From assembly GCF_009362735.1 (NCBI RefSeq), contig NZ_WHNP01000010.1, positions 62,001 through 126,000 of the forward strand: a stretch of 64,000 bases of DNA, written 5' to 3'. The translations under genes and the position numbers were made by a program. The notes below the pieces were generated by a model. That model made no database searches. It had not been told where the DNA came from and was given only the letters and a program-made list of their open reading frames with translations. Below, one piece after another: positions 59,646 through 64,000 of this stretch (position 1 is the stretch's first letter; every line of letters starts with the position of its first letter). This DNA comes from Paraburkholderia franconis (lineage in GTDB: Bacteria; Pseudomonadota; Gammaproteobacteria; Burkholderiales; Burkholderiaceae).

Positions 59646-59846
59646 CTACAAAGCGTCAATTCGACGTTCCGCGTCGAAACGAGCCTCTTCGATCGCCTGC
59701 TCCTGACTCATCGCAGGCGCATCATGGCTTCTCCAGTAGATGGGCGGCTTGGTCATCGTGTACGCCCAGTCCCACCTCCCGTCCTTCTGTTCGGTCAGGT
59801 AAACGCTGTAGTTGACCTCCTTGTACGTGAAATTGTGGCTTGCCAT
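59646..59846 (-). CDS. Reverse-oriented small protein
   Basis: 66 residues: FTYKEVNYSVYLTEQKDGRW, then MSQEQAIEEARFDAERRIDA, resembling the small proteins at 61345 and 59955 in its Y-x-strand then helix layout. A CGCTAGGAT -10-like element lies 28 bp upstream of the ATG. Function unknown. Confidence 0.6.
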   Translation of the reverse strand: MASHNFTYKEVNYSVYLTEQKDGRWDWAYTMTKPPIYWRSHDAPAMSQEQAIEEARFDAERRIDAL

Positions 59847-59882
59847 GAAGGTCTCGCTCGGGGGTTTTCGAGGGATCCTAGC

Positions 59883-59909
59883 GTGAAGGAACGCCCTATC
59901 CTTTTCAGC
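59883..59909 (+). pseudogene. 5' stub of a second ASCH gene
   Basis: GTG opens MKERPILFS, matching the first nine residues of the ASCH protein at 55823 (MKERLILFS), after which similarity stops at once. It is followed by the 3' end of a minus-strand gene. Confidence 0.5.
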
Positions 59910-59954
59910 AGCGCGGGGTCGCCCGCAGCCGCCAACAGCGCTACATCTGGCAGC

Positions 59955-60194
59955 TTAAAGTCCCACGTCGCCAGCTTGGGCACGCTCGACTGCATAGACG
60001 ACAGCAGTATGAATGGCGTCATCCCGACTGCTGAATTTTTGGGGAAGCTTGTGCCTCATCGCCTGCACGAATGTATGGGCCCGATCACTCTTGCGCTCAA
60101 ACAAAACCGAAGGCTCCCATACCCCTGGAGCGGACTCAAACGCCGTGCAATGCACGATGTATTCGCCTTCCTCGATAACGGTGCAATTCGTCAT
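59955..60194 (-). CDS. Reverse-oriented small protein
   Basis: 79 residues: MTNCTVIEEGEYIVHCTAFE, then SSRDDAIHTAVVYAVERAQA. GGAG six bases before the ATG, and TGCTACGAT 27 bp upstream. Divergent from the DUF1643 gene. Function unknown. Confidence 0.6.
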   Translation of the reverse strand: MTNCTVIEEGEYIVHCTAFESAPGVWEPSVLFERKSDRAHTFVQAMRHKLPQKFSSRDDAIHTAVVYAVERAQAGDVGL

Positions 60195-60229
60195 AGCAAG
60201 CTCCGCCGTCACTTTCAAGGAATCGTAGC

Positions 60230-60736
60230 ATGACCGCAGTCATCAGCCCTTGCGGCACATATCGCTACCTGCTGACGCGCGCCGCCGAATCGATGGCGCC
60301 TATGCGATCAACAGCGCTGTTCGTCATGCTCAATCCGAGCACGGCGGACGCGACGCTCGACGACCCGACGATTCGCCGTTGCCGTGGCTTCGCGAAGCTG
60401 TGGGACTGCAACGGCCTCGCCGTGGCGAACCTCTACGCGCTGCGTTCAACCGATCCGGCCGGGCTATGGTCGCATCCTGACCCGATCGGCCCGGACAACG
60501 ACGACTATCTATGGAACTTCGCGCGCGAATGCGGCGACGTCGTGTGCGCGTGGGAATCGAATGCCAAGCCTGAGCGCGCCGCTCGTGTCGCCAGCATCTT
60601 GACCGACGCAGGCGCGCGCCTCTGGTGTCTCGGCATGACAAAGGACGGTTCGCCCCGTCACCCGCTTTATGTGCGTTCCGATCAGCCGCTGATCGAATGG
60701 CACCCAGTCGCGGCAGCCACAGAGAAGGGGTCCTAA
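60230..60736 (+). CDS. DUF1643 family protein
   Basis: 168 residues. The signature FVMLNPSTADATLDDPTIRR, VANLYALRSTDP, GDVVCAWESNA and LWCLGMTKDGSPRHPLYV covers nearly the whole protein. Common in phages and genomic islands; function not established. Confidence 0.88.
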   Translation: MTAVISPCGTYRYLLTRAAESMAPMRSTALFVMLNPSTADATLDDPTIRRCRGFAKLWDCNGLAVANLYALRSTDPAGLWSHPDPIGPDNDDYLWNFARECGDVVCAWESNAKPERAARVASILTDAGARLWCLGMTKDGSPRHPLYVRSDQPLIEWHPVAAATEKGS

Positions 60737-60738
60737 AA

Positions 60739-60768
60739 GTGATTGCTTTCGATCACCTGCGTACAGCT
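60739..60768 (+). pseudogene. 5' stub of a plus-strand gene
   Basis: After AGGGG, a GTG opens MIAFDHLRTALAGKTG, a plausible N-terminus that runs straight into the 3' end of a minus-strand gene. Third stub of this kind. Confidence 0.3.
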
Positions 60769-61035
60769 CTAGCCGGGAAAACCGGTGTTGATAGCATCTC
60801 GCGCCCTCTGTTCGCCATCTCGAATTACAGATTGGAGATCGACGAAGGTATCACCCTCGTTGATTTGATACGTGAGGTAGCTTTCATAAACCGGCGATCC
60901 GTCCAGCCTGGTGATGGTCGCTCGCGCCACGTAGCCCTCGATCTCACTGGGCGAGCCAGGTCGATACTCTGGTCGAGCGTCGACGACAACTCGATACGGC
61001 GGTGCATCAATCTCCCGGTGCAACGGCGACGACAT
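60769..61035 (-). CDS. Reverse-oriented small protein, cassette gene 4
   Basis: 88 residues: PPYRVVVDARPEYRPGSPSE, GYVARATITRLDGSPVYESY, then DLQSVIRDGEQRARDAINTG. AGGAGA before the ATG. Last of a four-gene minus-strand cassette. The strand-strand-helix layout resembles the gene at 61345. Function unknown. Confidence 0.6.
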   Translation of the reverse strand: MSSPLHREIDAPPYRVVVDARPEYRPGSPSEIEGYVARATITRLDGSPVYESYLTYQINEGDTFVDLQSVIRDGEQRARDAINTGFPG

Positions 61036-61056
61036 GATGCTCTCCTACGCCCGAAC

Positions 61057-61302
61057 CTATCCGTTGCCTACCTCGGTCCCTTCGACTCCGAGGGATACGA
61101 TCTTAAGAATGTATTCCACGGCCTCGGTCTCGGAAAGACCGCCTTTAAGAAGCGGCTCGACGCTTATGTGCTGTGGCGGGAGAAGACCTCCCTGCCTGCC
61201 GGGTGGAGGCTGGACCATGATCGATGCTTCGGCTTTTGCCGCTATCAGCATCACGACAATCTGATGACCGTGCACCACATTTCTCTTGTTCGGGGCCGTC
61301 AT
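61057..61302 (-). CDS. Reverse-oriented small protein, cassette gene 3
   Basis: 81 residues: MTAPNKRNVVHGHQIVVMLI, then LPPQHISVEPLLKGGLSETE. GGAG six bases before the ATG and TGCTACGAT 27 bp upstream, the same promoter-like element and spacing as the gene at 60194. Function unknown. Confidence 0.6.
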   Translation of the reverse strand: MTAPNKRNVVHGHQIVVMLIAAKAEASIMVQPPPGRQGGLLPPQHISVEPLLKGGLSETEAVEYILKIVSLGVEGTEVGNG

Positions 61303-61344
61303 GACAGTCTCCAAAATCATTGTGGAGAAATCGTAGCACGCGGC

Positions 61345-61563
61345 CTAAGCGCCGTTCTGGTCGCACCATTGAATCGCCCAACGCTGCGCCGCTTCGATAG
61401 CATCCGCGTCGGAGGGGTAATCGCCGAGGTCACCCGAATACTTCACTTCTACGGCTTCACCGCCTGCTGGGTCGCGCCGACAAATCTTCGCGCGGGCGTA
61501 GTAGCGACCGCCTTCATCGAGAGGCGACGCGTCGATATGAAACTCCTTGTAGTCGAATCGCAT
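61345..61563 (-). CDS. Reverse-oriented small protein, cassette gene 2
   Basis: 72 residues: MRFDYKEFHIDASPLDEGGR, YYARAKICRRDP, then YPSDADAIEAAQRWAIQWCD. A three-strand-plus-helix pattern common to small Burkholderia phage proteins. CGGAG before the ATG. Function unknown. Confidence 0.65.
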   Translation of the reverse strand: MRFDYKEFHIDASPLDEGGRYYARAKICRRDPAGGEAVEVKYSGDLGDYPSDADAIEAAQRWAIQWCDQNGA

Positions 61564-61584
61564 GCTCAGCTCCGAAAAGATCCA

Positions 61585-61755
61585 CTACTCGTCACGCTGG
61601 ACAAGTTGCGGGCGCCCAGTTGCGTCTGGACCGGTGTTCACCAGCTTGTTCCGGTAGTCGCAGCCAGGGCAAATGAAAAAAAATCCGTCCTCGTCGATCC
61701 GGGCTTCCACCTGATCGAAGTCAAAACGTGCATTGCAGTTTCGGCAAGTCCACAT
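61585..61755 (-). CDS. Zinc-ribbon protein, cassette gene 1
   Basis: 56 residues: MWTCRNCNARFDFDQVEARI, then GFFFICPGCDYRNKLVNTGP. Paralogue of the zinc-ribbon gene at 46073, with identical RNKLVN after the second CxxC. GGAG before the ATG, TGCTAGATT upstream. Probably the first gene of the cassette. Function unknown. Confidence 0.7.
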   Translation of the reverse strand: MWTCRNCNARFDFDQVEARIDEDGFFFICPGCDYRNKLVNTGPDATGRPQLVQRDE

Positions 61756-61852
61756 GGCTGTCTCCGTCGCCGTGCAGAACATTCATTAAATCTAGCATGA
61801 CCGAAGCAGCACAACGAGTAATCGAAACAACGGGAAAACACTGGGGTATCAC

Positions 61853-62161
61853 ATGGACATCGCGAAGGGAAAACGCGTAAGCGCGACCGAGGCGGCGCAG
61901 ATCCTCGGCGTGCCTCGATACGCGATCAGCCGGATCGACCGGGCCGGCGAGATCATCCAGCGCTACAAACTCGGTCACAAAACGCACGTCTACGAACTCG
62001 AATCGCTTTATAAATTCCTCGCGTCATGCCAATCGAAACCATTACAAAAGCCGGCCGCCGTCGCTACCGCTGGACGTTCGAACGCGTCATCGAGGGGACT
62101 CGCATTCGAAAAACCAAAATTCTCCCTCCGGGAATTTCTGCCAAAGCAGCAGACGAACTAG
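61853..62161 (+). CDS. Excisionase-like HTH protein
   Basis: 102 residues. VSATEAAQILGVPRYAISRI, DRAGEIIQRY, then HKTHVYELESLYKFL form a MerR/Xis-type winged helix. Its 3' third overlaps the integrase start by 136 bp in another frame, a close coupling typical of xis-int pairs. Probably directs excision. Confidence 0.75.
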   Translation: MDIAKGKRVSATEAAQILGVPRYAISRIDRAGEIIQRYKLGHKTHVYELESLYKFLASCQSKPLQKPAAVATAGRSNASSRGLAFEKPKFSLREFLPKQQTN

Positions 62162-63018
62162 CGCGCAAGTGGGAGAGCGAGCAATACGAGATCGCCGCGG
62201 GCGCGCGCAAGCCTGTCGTGACCATCGGCGAGTGCGTGATGGCGCACTTTGCCGACAAGAGCAGCGGCTGGAAGGATGCCAAGAAGCGAATGCAGATCCT
62301 CGAAAAGTGGGCGCCGGAATTTGCCGAGCAGGACGCGCTTGATCTGCACGAGTGGTCGAAGTCGTTCGTTGGGTATCTGCGCGCCGCGACCGACCATCGC
62401 GGCGTCGCAAAGCATCCGCTGACAGACGGCGCGATCCGAAACGTCCTCGCGTACATTCGCGCTGCCATCAAATACGCGCATAAGGTCGGGAGGCTTGAAA
62501 CGGACCAGACCGCGCGCATGGTTATTCCAGGCGTCAACAATGAGCGCCACCATTACCCGCAGCGCCGCGAGATGCTGGAGATCGCTCGCGCGTGTGAAGA
62601 CCGTCAGGTCCGAGCTGCTATCCGCATCGCGTTCTACTCAGGCATGCGCCGCGGCGAGATCCTGCGTGCCAAGGTGACGCGGAGTGGCTACTCGCTCGAC
62701 GACTCGAAGAATGGCCGGCCGCGCATCATCCCAATCCACCCGCGCATCGCCGTGCTCGCCCGCCGCGTGCGGTTCACGATACCTGTCTGGAAGTTCGAGG
62801 ACGGCTGGCAGGCAGCCCGCGTCGCAGCAGGGTATCCGACCACGAAGTTTCACGATCTACGGCACGGCGCCGCGTCGGAAATGATCAACGCCGGCATCGA
62901 TCTGTTCACGGTTGGCGGGGTGCTCGGCCACAAATCAACGGTGTCAACGAAGCGCTATTCGCACCTGGTAACTGACCGCCTGGCAGACGCCGTCGCCCGG
63001 ATCGGGCAGAAGAGGTAA
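62026..63018 (+). CDS. int: Prophage tyrosine integrase
   Basis: 330 residues with full catalytic set: Arg208 (SGMRRGEIL), His276/Arg279 (HDLRHG), His302 (LGHKS) and nucleophile Tyr311 (KRYSHL). N-terminal arm-binding (ETITKAGRRRYRWTFERVIE) and core-binding domains are complete. It reads toward the 3' end of the tRNA, 86 bp away, as expected for the enzyme that inserted the element there. The start overlaps the excisionase-like gene. Confidence 0.92.
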   Translation: MPIETITKAGRRRYRWTFERVIEGTRIRKTKILPPGISAKAADELARKWESEQYEIAAGARKPVVTIGECVMAHFADKSSGWKDAKKRMQILEKWAPEFAEQDALDLHEWSKSFVGYLRAATDHRGVAKHPLTDGAIRNVLAYIRAAIKYAHKVGRLETDQTARMVIPGVNNERHHYPQRREMLEIARACEDRQVRAAIRIAFYSGMRRGEILRAKVTRSGYSLDDSKNGRPRIIPIHPRIAVLARRVRFTIPVWKFEDGWQAARVAAGYPTTKFHDLRHGAASEMINAGIDLFTVGGVLGHKSTVSTKRYSHLVTDRLADAVARIGQKR

Positions 63019-63031
63019 GAGATCGGAATCA

Positions 63032-63057
63032 GTTTTCGGGCAGAAAAACCCACACCC
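63032..63057. repeat. 26-bp terminal repeat, right copy
   Basis: Same 26-bp sequence (core GGGCAGAAAAACCCACACCC) as near attL, 13 bp after the integrase stop and 47 bp before the tRNA 3' end. Confidence 0.6.
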
Positions 63058-63104
63058 CTGATTTAGTGGCTACCCGATGGAATTTGCGGGAGCCTTATGG
63101 GACT

Positions 63105-63192
63105 TGGTGGGCCGGGTGGGATTCGAACCCACGATGTCCTTTCGGAGGCGGATTATGAGTCCGCTGCCTGCAACCAGCACGGCGTCCGGCCC
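63105..63192 (-). tRNA. attR: 88-nt tRNA with CAT anticodon and long variable arm
   Basis: Acceptor GGGCCGG/CCGGCCC, D-arm GCCG...GGC with GG in the loop, anticodon stem GCGGA/TCCGC with loop CTCATAA, a 15-nt variable arm containing TCC-GAAA-GGA, T-arm GTGGG-TTCGAAT-CCCAC, discriminator A and encoded CCA. Length and variable arm are class II, unlike ordinary Met or Ile2 tRNAs; the usual U8 and A14 are A and U. The 3' half is probably supplied by the element. Amino-acid identity (Met, Ile or other) cannot be settled from sequence. Confidence 0.85.
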
Positions 63193-63227
63193 AACGATGC
63201 TTCACGACGGAAGCAGGAGGGGACCAA

Positions 63228-63256
63228 CAAAAAGACCCGGTCTGAAGGCCGGGCCT
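63228..63256 (-). terminator. Second terminator between rpoD and tRNA
   Basis: GCCCGG-CCTTCAGA-CCGGGT followed by CTTTTTG on the minus strand. Confidence 0.6.
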
Positions 63257-63284
63257 GTTCGTTGATTGGCCGACATACTACACG

Positions 63285-63334
63285 AAAAAAGGGCTTCCGT
63301 GATCGCTTCGCTGAACAAAGCGATCGGGAAGCCC
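63285..63334 (-). terminator. Rho-independent terminator of rpoD
   Basis: A long stem GGGCTTCC-CGATCGCTT pairing with AAGCGATCA-CGGAAGCCC, loop TGTTCAGCG, then TTTTTT on the minus strand, about 45 bp after the rpoD stop. Confidence 0.88.
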
Positions 63335-63377
63335 CATGCGCAGATCGGGTCAACGAGCAGCCAACGACGGACCTCGA

Positions 63378-64000
<623 letters not shown>

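Noticed and set aside
60625-61800. Plus-strand open frame (391 codons) spanning the minus-strand cassette
   Set aside because: Each minus-strand gene beneath it has its own ribosome site and one has a paralogue; the long frame has no family resemblance.

Overview
The window looks like a chromosomal segment of a Burkholderia/Paraburkholderia-type beta-proteobacterium. The evidence is high GC, an rpoD whose C-terminal end is typical of that group, Flp pilins, a tRNA set of that kind, and prophage modules familiar from Burkholderia phages. Host DNA occupies the two ends: Flp pilin genes, about 2.5 kb of regulatory-looking non-coding DNA and a three-gene membrane glycosyltransferase operon on the left (1-7085), and rpoD on the right (63378-64000).

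Between them lies a roughly 56-kb integrated region bounded by a partial tRNA copy at 7086-7143 (attL) and an intact 88-nt tRNA with a CAT anticodon at 63105-63192 (attR). The left 10 kb (7.1-17.6 kb) is accessory cargo. It holds a membrane-anchored protein, a three-gene cassette behind a perfect LexA-type box ending in an ATP-dependent DNA ligase, a leaderless S8 protease fused to DUF4214 repeats, a tRNA-Thr/Gly/Asn cluster, a DUF1796 protein, a 793-residue DUF4214/RTX-like secreted protein and a decayed tyrosine recombinase.

The rest (about 17.6-63.0 kb) is a lambdoid siphovirus prophage that looks largely intact. On the minus strand, from right to left, come the Cro-like repressor, CII, a winged-helix protein, the replication protein O with an internal four-iteron origin, nuclease and accessory genes (YbcO-like DUF1364, DUF1064), a Q-like late regulator, a Crp/Fnr regulator, two HNH genes, small and large terminase, portal, S49 head protease, HK97 capsid, connectors, tail tube, a frameshifted tail chaperone pair, a 2105-residue tape measure, tail tip, fibre, spanin-region membrane proteins, GH108 endolysin and holin. 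A GIY-YIG endonuclease sits between tail genes. On the plus strand are the CI-like S24 repressor, a membrane zinc-ribbon gene in the rex position, a PL-type early operon (small membrane proteins, DUF2303, ASCH protein, C5 methyltransferase, DUF1643) interspersed with reverse-oriented small genes, an excisionase-like protein and the integrase.

Control can be read directly. Sixteen-base operators of the form TTTACCC-N2-GGGTAAA occur in two clusters flanking the repressor gene (OR at 51585-51640, OL at 53512-53553). The predicted PR and PRM promoters both place the transcription start on the first base of the ATG, so cro and cI mRNAs should be leaderless. PL instead has a leader of about 160 nt containing a 24-bp-arm inverted repeat, and no N-like protein is seen; this leader RNA is the best candidate for an undescribed regulatory element here.
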